DNA from: Candidatus Brevibacterium intestinavium
Lineage (GTDB): Bacteria; Actinomycetota; Actinomycetes; Actinomycetales; Brevibacteriaceae
Reading direction: 5' to 3'
Length of the DNA stretch: 49,063 nt
Assembly: GCA_019117545.1 (NCBI GenBank)
Contig: DWZN01000147.1
Coordinates: 1-49,063 of the forward strand
Position numbers and translations under genes: made by a program. Below, in pieces: positions 32,948 to 41,486 of this stretch. Each line of letters begins with the position of its first letter. Position 1 is the stretch's first letter. The notes beneath the pieces are model-generated. The model did no database searches, was not told the DNA's origin, and worked only from the letters and a program-made list of their open reading frames with translations.

Positions 32948-33637
32948 TCACCGGTCCGATCGGCGTACGAGGAGGTAGCCCTGCCGGTTCGCCTCGGGAT
33001 ACCTGCCGGCCCGCTCCGGCTCGCGTTCGAGACGGGTGACCGGTGAGAACCCGTGCGGTTCGAGGGCGGAGACCACCTGGTCGAACGAGCGTCGGTGGAA
33101 GTCGAGGTCGATCGCGGTGCCCGCCAGGTCCGAGACGTGGTCGACGCGGTCGCCGAGCTGGAAGGCCAGCTGGAACCACCCGCCGGGGCGGAGGATCCGG
33201 GCCGCCTCGGCGAAGACGACGGCGAGTTCGTCATCGGGGATGTGGATGATCGAATACCACGCCACGAGCCCGGCGAAGGACGCGTCCGAATGGGGAAGAG
33301 CGGACATCGTCCCGATGTCGAAGTCGAGATTCGGGTAGAGGTCCCGGGCGAGTCCGACCATGGCGGGGGAGAGGTCGAGGCCGCTCGGGGACAGGCCGAG
33401 GGCGGCGAGGAAGGCGGTGATGCGACCAGGACCGCACCCGATGTCGAGGACCTCGGCGGATCCGGTGGAGAGCACGAGCTCGGAGAAGGCACCGAGCACG
33501 GCGCGGTCGTGGGGCCTGGCGGTCAGCTCGTCTGCGATCCAGTCCGCATAGGCCTCGGCGATCGCGTCATAGGAATCACGGGTCGGCCGCTCGCGGCTGC
33601 TGCTTTTGCCGTTGTCGCTGATGCTGGCGTCGGTCAT
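32948..33637 (-). CDS. Class I SAM-dependent methyltransferase
   Basis: A 229-residue Rossmann-fold methyltransferase. The SAM-binding motif I is VLDIGCGPGRITAFL (near residues 63-77), then SGLDLSPAMVGLAR and a post-motif stretch ILRPGGWFQLAFQLG. This is the Methyltransf_11/25 type acting on small molecules; the substrate is unknown. It lies 87 bases upstream of trmL on the same strand. Confidence 0.86.
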   Translation of the reverse strand: MTDASISDNGKSSSRERPTRDSYDAIAEAYADWIADELTARPHDRAVLGAFSELVLSTGSAEVLDIGCGPGRITAFLAALGLSPSGLDLSPAMVGLARDLYPNLDFDIGTMSALPHSDASFAGLVAWYSIIHIPDDELAVVFAEAARILRPGGWFQLAFQLGDRVDHVSDLAGTAIDLDFHRRSFDQVVSALEPHGFSPVTRLEREPERAGRYPEANRQGYLLVRRSDR

Positions 33638-33746
33638 GACGTCACCCTACCGGCGCGCACTGACGCGAATCGCGATGGCCTCGGTTCAAACGAAGACGAA
33701 TCGAATCCGAACACGCTTCGATGCTCAGATGATGTGATCGAATCGA

Positions 33747-33774
33747 TTGGTGTGTCAGTGCCGACCTCTAGAGT
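33747..33774 (+). promoter_or_regulatory. Possible promoter of the DUF222/HNH gene
   Basis: TTGGTG (33747-33752) and TAGAGT (33769-33774) are 16 bases apart, about 60 bases before the ATG at 33834. The 196-base gap from 33638 holds nothing else I can support. Confidence 0.4.
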
Positions 33775-33833
33775 GATGGCACGGTCGGTGGCCATGGGGG
33801 CTGTCGGACCGGAGGACCGAGAGGTGGGGCACC

Positions 33834-35435
33834 ATGCGGAGCGAGGAAACGGCTGGCACGGCGAAACTCGACACGGCGAAGACTCGGGAGATCGAAACGC
33901 TGAGCGTCGACCCGGACGACTGCGGCGGCGCTGAGGCCGAGTCCGATCTCAGCGGGCTCAGCGGTGAGGAGATCGTCACCGATATCCGCCGCAACATCTC
34001 GTGCATCTCCTTCTGCCACGCTCGGGTCATCGCCCTCATCGACGAGGCGGAGCGACGCGGGCTGTGGGCGGAGTGGGTCGGGGTGAAGACCCTGCCCGAA
34101 TGGGTCATGCATGTGGCCTCGGTGAGCATGCACACCGCACGCGAATACGTCAGGGTGATGACAGCGCTGCGAGAAATGCCGAAAGTGAACAAGAGCCTGG
34201 CTGCCGGCGAGGTCAGCTTCTCGAAGGTGCGGGAGGTGACGCGGATCGGGGAGCGGATCGGTGATGAGGAGGCGCTGCGCTTGGCCACTCTTGCCACGGG
34301 CAGCCAGATCAGCCGCATCTGCCGGGACTATCAGCAGCTGTCCGCCGAGATCGAGTCCGGGCCGCTGCCGGTCCGCCTGCCGCAGGACTGTGTGACCATG
34401 CGTCAGGTCGCCCCCGGCCGGACCCGCATCACGATCGACCTCGAGGAGGATGAGGGCGCGGAGCTCTTCACGATGCTCGATTCCGCCCGCCACGTCCTCG
34501 AACAGCGCGAAGCCGCAGACCAGCGGGCCGCGGCGGAAGGGGCCGGCGCCGAAGACCGTTCGGAGGATGAGGACGAAGTGTCCCATGAGCCGATCTCGCA
34601 GGTGATGTGCCTGATGGAGATCGTCCACGCCTTTCCTCGTGCCGAACAGGCCGGTGCGGTCGATGCCGACCGTGCCCGAATGCTCATTCACGCCTCCGCC
34701 GAGGTGGTCACCCGTGCCGGCGCCGTCCTGAGCGACGTCGGCACCGGTGCCGACGTCCCCGCGGGGACGCTGCCCGATGCCGGTGCCTGCGCAGAGACGA
34801 CGGAGGCAGGGGCAGGCGAGGCAGGGGCGGACACGACCTGCAGGATCGAGGGGTTCGGCGGCATCACCGCCGCGACAGCGGAGCGGCTGAGCTGTGAGGC
34901 ACTCATCAGTGGGGTGATCAAGGGCGCCGATGGCGACGTCCTCATGCTCGGCCGGTCGAAGCGGCTGGTGAGCAGACGCCAGAGACTGGCGCTGAGCGTG
35001 CGCGACGCCTGCTGCCAATTCCCCGGGTGCCGTTCCCGCAGGCGGTGCGACGCCCACCACATCCGGCCCTGGTCACAGGGCGGGGCGACCGATCTGGACA
35101 ACCTCATCCTGCTCTGCCGACGCCACCACACCGTGGTGCACAAGCATCAGCTGCGCATCGAACGCACCGGGGCGGCCTTCGCGGGAGCGATGCAAGGGCC
35201 CGCGGCCTTCGCCTTCTCCCTGCCCGACGGCTCTCAGCTGCTGCCCCTGGAGAGCCGGGCGAGAGGCCGCGCGATGTTCGACACCGCGGTCCAGGTCGCC
35301 AGGATCGAGGCGGCGACCGCCGATGCGGACCCGGGCACAGTCGGCGGCGGTTACGGCTTTGACCGGGACTTCTGCATCGCTTGGATGTTCGAGGCCGAAT
35401 CGCGACATGCCCGGGAGAGCAATGCGGTCGTCTGA
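33834..35435 (+). CDS. DUF222 / HNH endonuclease domain protein (13E12 family)
   Basis: A 533-residue protein of the actinobacterial DUF222-HNH (13E12 repeat) family. Residues about 45-280 are DUF222. A variable Ala/Gly/Glu-rich linker follows (about 295-335) and contains copy 2 of the VPAGT palindrome. The C-terminal HNH nuclease motif is CQFPGCRSRRRCDAHHIRPW followed by LILLCRRHHTVVH (about residues 395-440). The family is often multicopy and its function is not established. It ends 39 bases before imuA, and the imuA promoter lies in the gap. Confidence 0.88.
   Translation: MRSEETAGTAKLDTAKTREIETLSVDPDDCGGAEAESDLSGLSGEEIVTDIRRNISCISFCHARVIALIDEAERRGLWAEWVGVKTLPEWVMHVASVSMHTAREYVRVMTALREMPKVNKSLAAGEVSFSKVREVTRIGERIGDEEALRLATLATGSQISRICRDYQQLSAEIESGPLPVRLPQDCVTMRQVAPGRTRITIDLEEDEGAELFTMLDSARHVLEQREAADQRAAAEGAGAEDRSEDEDEVSHEPISQVMCLMEIVHAFPRAEQAGAVDADRARMLIHASAEVVTRAGAVLSDVGTGADVPAGTLPDAGACAETTEAGAGEAGADTTCRIEGFGGITAATAERLSCEALISGVIKGADGDVLMLGRSKRLVSRRQRLALSVRDACCQFPGCRSRRRCDAHHIRPWSQGGATDLDNLILLCRRHHTVVHKHQLRIERTGAAFAGAMQGPAAFAFSLPDGSQLLPLESRARGRAMFDTAVQVARIEAATADADPGTVGGGYGFDRDFCIAWMFEAESRHARESNAVV
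34740..34769. repeat. VPAGT palindromic repeat, copy 2, with adjacent palindrome (in DUF222/HNH gene)
   Basis: GGCACCGGTGCC (34740-34751) is a 12-bp palindrome. Two bases later CGTCCCCGCGGGGACG (34754-34769) repeats copy 1 exactly over 16 bases and encodes VPAGT in the same frame. Confidence 0.85.
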
Positions 35436-35438
35436 ATC

Positions 35439-35467
35439 TTGCCAATTTAGAACACCAGTTCGATAAT
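35439..35467 (+). promoter_or_regulatory. SOS-controlled promoter of imuA-imuB-dnaE2
   Basis: TTGCCA (-35, 35439-35444) and GATAAT (-10, 35462-35467) are exactly 17 bases apart. The -10 ends 7 bases before the ATG at 35475, so the mRNA is predicted to be leaderless. The LexA box fills the spacer. Confidence 0.75.
35448..35463. promoter_or_regulatory. LexA (SOS) box
   Basis: TAGAACACCAGTTCGA matches the actinobacterial SOS box TCGAAC-N4-GTTCGA in 15 of 16 positions, with the core GAAC-N4-GTTC intact (35450-35461). It lies between the -35 and -10 of the imuA promoter, an ideal place for repression. Confidence 0.85.
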
Positions 35468-35474
35468 GGATGTC

Positions 35475-36251
35475 ATGTCAGCAGCACCGGTCGTCGAACA
35501 GCTCAGCCGGGAGATGGGGATCTCCACGGCCACGGCTCTGTTCGACAGGATCCCGCCCCATCCGGTGGAACCTGTGCTCTCTCCGCTGTTCCGCCGCGGC
35601 GGCCTGCCCCGAGGCGAGCTCGTCACCGTCACCGGTGAGCTGTCCCTCAGCTGCGCCCTGGCGACGATCGCCGCTGCGACCCGGGAGCAGAAGTGGTCTG
35701 CCGGCATCGGCCTCGGCGAACCAGCGGTGTCCTCCATCGCGGACCTGGGCGTCGATCTCGATCATTTCGTCAACCTGGCCACCCCCGGCGAGGACTGGCT
35801 GCGCGTGGCCTCGATCCTCATCGAGTCCTTCGACATCGTCCTCGTCGATCCCGGGTTCCTCCCGAGCCCTTCCGAGCGTGCTCGACTCCTGGCCAAGGTC
35901 CGCGAGCGGCGGATGAGCCTCATCAGCCTCCGTCCCCTGACCGGCAGCACGGAGCAGATCGAGATCACGCACACGCGGTGGTCGGGTGCCGAACGAGGCC
36001 GAGGGCGTTTGCAGTCCTGCCTCGTCCGCGCCCGCTCGCAGACCGGCAGCCACCGATTCCTGCTGCCGGGTCCGACCGGGACTCCTGCTGCGGTCCCCGC
36101 GGGGACGTCGGACGCGACCACGACGCTCGCAGCACCCGGATCGACCGCCGCACCGGCGGCGACCTCTGAACCGGCCTCGGCCGCCGACTCGGCAGACCCC
36201 CGGTGGACGACGATCACGCATCTGCGGCAGGTGATCGGCAGTGTCCGGTGA
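35475..36251 (+). CDS. imuA: ImuA, mutasome accessory protein
   Basis: A 258-residue RecA-fold-related protein of the actinobacterial ImuA' type, the first component of the ImuA-ImuB-DnaE2 mutasome for SOS mutagenesis. The N-terminal half has LFRRGGLPRGELVTVTG, followed by WSAGIGLGEPAVSSIADLG; a canonical Walker A is not present. After about residue 190 a low-complexity Ala/Pro/Thr linker appears, containing copy 3 of the VPAGT palindrome. The ATG at 35475 is chosen over 35466 because the -10 box covers the latter. It overlaps imuB by 11 bases. Confidence 0.87.
   Translation: MSAAPVVEQLSREMGISTATALFDRIPPHPVEPVLSPLFRRGGLPRGELVTVTGELSLSCALATIAAATREQKWSAGIGLGEPAVSSIADLGVDLDHFVNLATPGEDWLRVASILIESFDIVLVDPGFLPSPSERARLLAKVRERRMSLISLRPLTGSTEQIEITHTRWSGAERGRGRLQSCLVRARSQTGSHRFLLPGPTGTPAAVPAGTSDATTTLAAPGSTAAPAATSEPASAADSADPRWTTITHLRQVIGSVR
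36093..36107. repeat. VPAGT palindromic repeat, copy 3 (in imuA)
   Basis: GTCCCCGCGGGGACG is identical to the 15 bases at 19618-19632 and 34755-34769 and again encodes VPAGT. It lies in the C-terminal linker of ImuA. A CCGCCG-CAC-CGGCGG hairpin follows about 45 bases later. Confidence 0.85.
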
Positions 36252-37872
36252 GCGCATCCTCGTCCTCACGGTGCCCGATTGGCCGGCCGTGGCCGCCGCG
36301 GCAGAACACGGGATCGGCCCGGGCAGGCCGGTTGCGGTTCTCCACGGGGGACGGGTCATCGCCGCCAATGCCCCCGCTCGTGCGGCCGGCGTCGCCGTCG
36401 GAGACAACAAGCGAGCCGTCGGGTTCCGGTGCCCGGAGGCCCAGGTCGTGGTCTGGGACGAGGACGCGGACAATCGGCACTTCTGCGCCGGAGTCGGAGC
36501 TCTCGAGGACCTCGTCGCCCGGTTCACCCTGCTCAGTCCGGGAAGGCTGGCGATCCCGCTCGACTCCCTCAGACACGGCTACCGTGACGAGTCCAGCGCT
36601 GTCGAGGCCCTGGTCTCCGCGCTTGTGACCGAGACCGGTTGGGAGTTCTTCCCCGGCATCGCCGACACCGTCTTCGCCGCGGTGCTCGCCTCCGGGCAGG
36701 CCCGTCGGGTCGAGCCCGGACGGACCGTGGACTTCCTGGCTGACCAGCCGATCACGACCCTCGAATATGCCGGGGCCGAGGCGACCGAACTGATCGACGT
36801 CTTCCTGCAGCTGGGTCTGCGGACCCTCGGCGACCTGGCCCGGCTCGAAGCCAGGGACGTGAACTCACGCTTCGGAGCCGTCGGGCGGCATGTCCACGCA
36901 CTGGCCTCCGGCGTGGCGGGCAGACCGCTGGCCGATCATGTCCGGGCAGAGTCCCTCGAGGTCGAGCTCGACCTCGACACGCCGACGACCCGCAGCGACA
37001 CCCTCGGCTTCCTCGCCCGACAGCTCGGTGCAGAACTGCTGACCAAGGTGCGCAGGCAAGGGCTGGTCTGCACCCAGATCACGATCGAACTGGACGCGGC
37101 GGCCGGACAGTGCTCGTCCCGGACCTGGCGGATCGAGGACATGCAGGAGAACGCGATCGCGGATCGACTGCGGTGGCAGGCCGAAGGCTGGCTGGCCGGG
37201 GCAGCCGTCGCAGCACACGCCGGGGCAGGGCCGAAGCCAGGACCACGGCGCGGTGGCGAGGACCCGCACCTTCTCGACCTCGTCGACGAACCGGCCCCCG
37301 ATGTCGAGGACTTCTCCGCAGACGGCATCATCGCCCTGCGTCTCATCGCGGCGGAGCTGACCACTCCGATCGGAGCCACGAGGAGCCTGTTCGAGGAGAA
37401 CACCGGTCAGATCACCCACACGCTCGAACGCCTGCAGGGGCTGTTCGGCCCGGATTCGGTCCTCGTCCCGGGGCTCCAGGGCGGTTGGGATCCGGCCGAG
37501 ACGAATCTGTGGACCCCCTGGCAGCAGACGGCCGTGCCCGAACGCAGTCCCGCGGCTCCCTGGCCCGGTGCTCTGCACGCGCCCCGCCCGACCACCGTCG
37601 AACACTCGGCCGTCGATGTGTTCGCCGCGGACGGCTCGCCGGTGGAGGCTCGACCCTCGGGGCTGGGGGCCGCACCGGCGACGATCAGATTCCCCACCGG
37701 GGAGACCGAGGCGATCACCGACTACTCCGGCTCCTGGCCCATCGAATCCCGGTGGTGGGATCCGGACCGGGTCGTCTACCGGACCCGGCTGCAGGTGGTG
37801 ACCGATTCGGGGCGGGCCCTTCTGCTGAGCAGGGAGCGCGGCCAGTGGTATCTCACCGGCCGCTACCGCTGA
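36241..37872 (+). CDS. imuB: ImuB, catalytically inactive Y-family polymerase-like mutasome hub
   Basis: A 543-residue Y-family DNA polymerase relative. The usual first metal motif (VDMDAF-like) is replaced by LVLTVPDWPAVAAAAE, and the SIDE motif by AIPLDSLRHGY, so it should be inactive as in known ImuB. ImuB links DnaE2 and the beta clamp. The helix-hairpin-helix region has LGLRTLGDLARLEARDV. The C-terminal part has WDPAETNLWTPW and ESRWWDPDRVVYRTRLQVVTD, typical of the family. It starts with GTG 36241 inside the imuA end. Confidence 0.92.
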   Translation: MSGERILVLTVPDWPAVAAAAEHGIGPGRPVAVLHGGRVIAANAPARAAGVAVGDNKRAVGFRCPEAQVVVWDEDADNRHFCAGVGALEDLVARFTLLSPGRLAIPLDSLRHGYRDESSAVEALVSALVTETGWEFFPGIADTVFAAVLASGQARRVEPGRTVDFLADQPITTLEYAGAEATELIDVFLQLGLRTLGDLARLEARDVNSRFGAVGRHVHALASGVAGRPLADHVRAESLEVELDLDTPTTRSDTLGFLARQLGAELLTKVRRQGLVCTQITIELDAAAGQCSSRTWRIEDMQENAIADRLRWQAEGWLAGAAVAAHAGAGPKPGPRRGGEDPHLLDLVDEPAPDVEDFSADGIIALRLIAAELTTPIGATRSLFEENTGQITHTLERLQGLFGPDSVLVPGLQGGWDPAETNLWTPWQQTAVPERSPAAPWPGALHAPRPTTVEHSAVDVFAADGSPVEARPSGLGAAPATIRFPTGETEAITDYSGSWPIESRWWDPDRVVYRTRLQVVTDSGRALLLSRERGQWYLTGRYR

Positions 37873-37950
37873 CCCGGCCCGCAAGTGACAGACGCGCACA
37901 AGAGGCTGACTCGGCACACAGACAGATGGAAGGGAAGAGAGGAGGCGCCG

Positions 37951-40900
37951 ATGGGATTCTCGAACCCGCGCACCCCCTGGTCGAAGCTGGCCCGCAGGCT
38001 CGAGGGCAAGGACAGCCCGCCCGTCGACAGACACGCGGACGGCTCCGATGCCCCGGCGTTCTCCCGCCCCGACCGCTACCGGGTCTCGGTCGGGCCCCGC
38101 GGCCCCGACAGTCGGGACCGATACCACGGTGCGACCACCGATGGTGCGGAGGCGAGCCGCGGACCGCGGCTGCGGACCGCGAGCGTGGAGTGGGCGGAGC
38201 TGCACGTGCACTCCCATTTCAGCTTCCTCGACGGGGCCTCCGACCCCGAGGAACTCGTGGCCGCCGGTGCCGCCGCCGGGCTGACCTCCCTGGCCCTGAC
38301 CGATCACAACGGTCTCTACGGTGCGGTCCGCTTCGCCCACGCCGCCGCCGAGGTGGGCCTGCCCACCGTCTTCGGGGCCGAACTGTCCGTGGGGCTGAGG
38401 GAGAAGATCCCCGGGCAGACCGATCCCGAGGCCACCCACCTGCTCGTCCTCGCCCGCAGCGTCGACGGCTACCACCGGCTCTCGCAGGCCATCACCGAGG
38501 CGAATCTGCGCGGAGAGAAGAACCGTCCCGTGTTCGACCTCGAGGAGCTGGCGGCGATGGACGGGGACTGGACGATCCTCACAGGCTGCCGCAAGGGTCC
38601 GCTGCGGCGCGCGCTCGGCGACGCCGACGGCGGTCTCGGCGCCCTGCGCGAACTCACGAGGCTCTTCGGCCCCGACCGTCTGGCCGTCGAACTCAGTCGG
38701 GACGGGACCCCGGACGACGATGAGCGGCTGCGCCACCTCGGCGATCTGGCCCAGCGGATGCGCCTGCCGGTCGTGGCCAGCAACGCAGTCCACTTCGCCA
38801 CCCGCGCCCAGTGGAGATCCGCGCAGGTGAGAGCCTCGGTGCGGTCGCGGCTGTCGCTCGACGAGCTGGCCGGGTGGCTGCCGGCGACGGCGAACGCCCG
38901 GATCCACACGGGTCAGGAGATGGCCGCGAGGTTCCCACGGCAGGCGCTGGAGAACGCGGTGCGGATCGGGCGGGAATGCTCCTTCGTCCTCGGCTCGGCC
39001 CGCCCCGATCTGCCCCGGGCTCCGATGCCCGATGACGGCGACGGCGAAGCGTATCTGCGTGGCCTCATCGCCGAACGCGGACGGCACCGCTACGGGTCGA
39101 AGGCCGAGAATCCGCGGGCCTGGGAGCAGCTGGACCGGGAGATGGACATGATCGCGCAGCTGGGTTTCTGCGGCTATTTCCTCATCGTCTTCGACATCAC
39201 CGAGTTCTGCCGCCATATGGGCATCTTCTGTCAGGGGAGGGGCTCGGCGGCGAACTCCGCGGTCTGCTTCGTCCTCGGCATCACGGCCGTCGACGCGGTC
39301 AAACACGATCTGCTCTTCGACCGGTTCCTGTCCCCGGACCGCAAGGGGTATCCGGACATCGACATCGACATCGAATCCGGACGGCGCGAAGAGGTCATCC
39401 AGTACGTCTACGACCACTTCGGCCGGGACCGTGCGGCCCAGGTCGCCAATGTCATCACCTACCGGGCGAAATCGGCCATCCGGGACGCCGCATTCAGCCT
39501 CGGCTACGCTCCCGGCCAGCAGGACGCGTTCTCGAAGGCGAGCAACCGGTGGTCGAGCCTGCCCGAGGCCGAGGAATCGACGGTCCCCGCACCCGTGCTC
39601 GGCATCGCCGGCGACCTGCTCGGCTCGCCCCGGCATCTGGGCATCCACTCCGGCGGCATGATCCTCGCCGACCGGCCCATCGGTCAGGTGGTCCCGATCG
39701 AGAAGGCCACGATGGGCCACCGCACCGTGGTGCAGTGGGACAAGGACGACTGTGCGGCCATGGAGTTGGTGAAGTTCGATCTGCTCGGTCTGGGCATGCT
39801 CACCGCCCTGCACGAGATGGTCGAGCTCGTCCACCGGCACACGGGCGTCCTCATCGACCGGGCGGAGATCGACGATGAGGACGAACGGGTCTACGAGATG
39901 CTCTGCCGCGCCGATGCGATCGGGGTCTTCCAGGTCGAATCCCGTGCCCAGCTCGCGACCCTGCCGAGGCTGCGACCGCGGACCTTCTACGATCTGGCCG
40001 TCCAGGTCGCCCTCATCCGCCCGGGCCCGATCCAAGGCGGCTCCGTCCACCCCTACATCCGCAGACGGCAGGGCATCGACGAAGTCGAATACCTCCATCC
40101 GCTGCTGGAGAATTCGCTGTCCAAGACTTACGGGGTGCCGCTGTTCCAGGAGCAGCTGATGCAGATGGCCATCGATGTCGGCGGTTTCACCGGGGCCGAT
40201 GCCGACCGGCTCCGGCAGGCCATGGGCTCGCGCCGGTCGGAGAGGCGGATGGCCGAACTGGCCGAGAAGTTCCGCACCGGGGCCCTGGCCCGTGGGGTCG
40301 CCGAGGACACCGCGGAGGCGATCTTCGCCACCATCGCGGCCTTCGCGAACTACGGGTTCCCCGAATCGCACGCCATCAGCTTCGCCAACCTCGTCTATCA
40401 GTCCGCCTGGTTCAAGTGCCACCACCATGCGGCCTTCACCGCCGGTCTGCTGCGCAGCCAGCCGATGGGCTTCTACTCCCCGCAGTCGCTCATCGCCGAT
40501 GCCCGCCGGCACGGGGTGCCGATCCTGCCGGTCGACATCGGTCTTTCGCAGGCCGCGACCGATCTCGAATGGGTCGGACCCGAACCCGCCTCGGCGACGA
40601 CCGGAACCGGTGCGGGAGGAGACGGGAACGACACGGCCGCCTCGGCGGGGCAGCTGGGGATCCGCTTGGGCTTGGACTCGGTCGCCCATGTCGGATCCTT
40701 CGCCGAGGTGATCGTCCGTGAGCGCGAGATCGCCCCCTTCACCTCGGTGGCGGATCTGGCCGAACGGACCGGCATCGGCAAGCAGGCGCTGGAGAGCCTG
40801 GCCACGGCGGGAGCCCTGGCCGGGTTCGATCTCGACCGCAGGCAGGCGCTGTGGCTGGCCGGGGGAGTCGCTGGTGCCCATCCGGGCCTGCTGCCGGGAA

Positions 40901-41349
40901 CGGCGTCGGTGGATTCGGCCCCGAGCCTTCCGGCCATGGACGCCTTCGACACGACCCTGGCCGAACTCTTCTCCACCGGGATCACCGTCGACGGCTACCC
41001 GACGGAGATCCTGCGCGAGCAGCTGAGCGCGCGCGGGTTCTCCTCGACCGCGGATGCGGCGGAAGCTGAGGACGGGACCCGGATGACGGTGGCCGCGATC
41101 GTCACTCACCGGCAGCGTCCGGCCACGGCCTCGGGAATCACCTTCATCAACCTCGAGGACGAATTCGGGATGCTGAACGTCGTGGCCACCGCCGGGCTGA
41201 TGAAGCGCTTCCGCACGGTCGCGACCTCCCGCAACGCCCTGGCCGTGACCGGTCTGATCCAGCGCGGGGGAGACGTCGTCAGCCTCTATGCGCACAAGCT
41301 CATCCCGCTCGAGGTGCAGCTGCCGACGAAGGCCCGGAACTTCCGCTGA
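37951..41349 (+). CDS. dnaE2: Error-prone DNA polymerase DnaE2
   Basis: A 1132-residue C-family polymerase alpha subunit for SOS translesion synthesis. The PHP domain begins with AELHVHSHFSFLDG (His85, His87, His89). The palm shows the catalytic PDIDIDIESG (Asp469, Asp471). The tudor-like PHP-to-palm region, the helix-hairpin-helix RTGIGKQALESLATAGA and a C-terminal OB-fold (VAAIVTHRQRPATASGITFINLEDE) follow in order. ATG 37951 is preferred: GAGGAGG lies upstream and MGFSNPRTPWSKLARRL fits homologues. GTG 37885 would add 22 residues. Confidence 0.94.
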   Translation: MGFSNPRTPWSKLARRLEGKDSPPVDRHADGSDAPAFSRPDRYRVSVGPRGPDSRDRYHGATTDGAEASRGPRLRTASVEWAELHVHSHFSFLDGASDPEELVAAGAAAGLTSLALTDHNGLYGAVRFAHAAAEVGLPTVFGAELSVGLREKIPGQTDPEATHLLVLARSVDGYHRLSQAITEANLRGEKNRPVFDLEELAAMDGDWTILTGCRKGPLRRALGDADGGLGALRELTRLFGPDRLAVELSRDGTPDDDERLRHLGDLAQRMRLPVVASNAVHFATRAQWRSAQVRASVRSRLSLDELAGWLPATANARIHTGQEMAARFPRQALENAVRIGRECSFVLGSARPDLPRAPMPDDGDGEAYLRGLIAERGRHRYGSKAENPRAWEQLDREMDMIAQLGFCGYFLIVFDITEFCRHMGIFCQGRGSAANSAVCFVLGITAVDAVKHDLLFDRFLSPDRKGYPDIDIDIESGRREEVIQYVYDHFGRDRAAQVANVITYRAKSAIRDAAFSLGYAPGQQDAFSKASNRWSSLPEAEESTVPAPVLGIAGDLLGSPRHLGIHSGGMILADRPIGQVVPIEKATMGHRTVVQWDKDDCAAMELVKFDLLGLGMLTALHEMVELVHRHTGVLIDRAEIDDEDERVYEMLCRADAIGVFQVESRAQLATLPRLRPRTFYDLAVQVALIRPGPIQGGSVHPYIRRRQGIDEVEYLHPLLENSLSKTYGVPLFQEQLMQMAIDVGGFTGADADRLRQAMGSRRSERRMAELAEKFRTGALARGVAEDTAEAIFATIAAFANYGFPESHAISFANLVYQSAWFKCHHHAAFTAGLLRSQPMGFYSPQSLIADARRHGVPILPVDIGLSQAATDLEWVGPEPASATTGTGAGGDGNDTAASAGQLGIRLGLDSVAHVGSFAEVIVREREIAPFTSVADLAERTGIGKQALESLATAGALAGFDLDRRQALWLAGGVAGAHPGLLPGTASVDSAPSLPAMDAFDTTLAELFSTGITVDGYPTEILREQLSARGFSSTADAAEAEDGTRMTVAAIVTHRQRPATASGITFINLEDEFGMLNVVATAGLMKRFRTVATSRNALAVTGLIQRGGDVVSLYAHKLIPLEVQLPTKARNFR

Positions 41350-41367
41350 CCGACCTGCCTGTGACGA

Positions 41368-41432
41368 AACATGACAGACGATGACGTCAACATGACAGAC
41401 CGGCGGGCTCACGGGAGAGAAGTCGATGACAG
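41368..41432 (+). repeat. Direct repeats upstream of metY
   Basis: AACATGACAGAC occurs at 41368-41379 and again at 41389-41400, exactly 21 bases (two helical turns) apart. The palindrome TGACGTCA (41382-41389) lies between them. A third partial copy, ATGACAG, is at 41426-41432. The spacing suggests binding sites for a regulator, possibly a methionine-pathway one. No identity is claimed. Confidence 0.55.
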
Positions 41433-41486
41433 TGGACACAGCACCCCCGCACCAGCCACCACCGAGGCACTCACAGAGGAGGCGCC

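Noticed and set aside
33834..35435. DUF222/HNH gene as a homing endonuclease or mobile element
   Set aside because: No inverted terminal repeats, target duplication, intron or transposase is seen around it.
41350..41486. SAM riboswitch upstream of metY
   Set aside because: The conserved SAM-I, SAM-II and SAM-IV core sequences I know were not found. Only direct repeats are evident.
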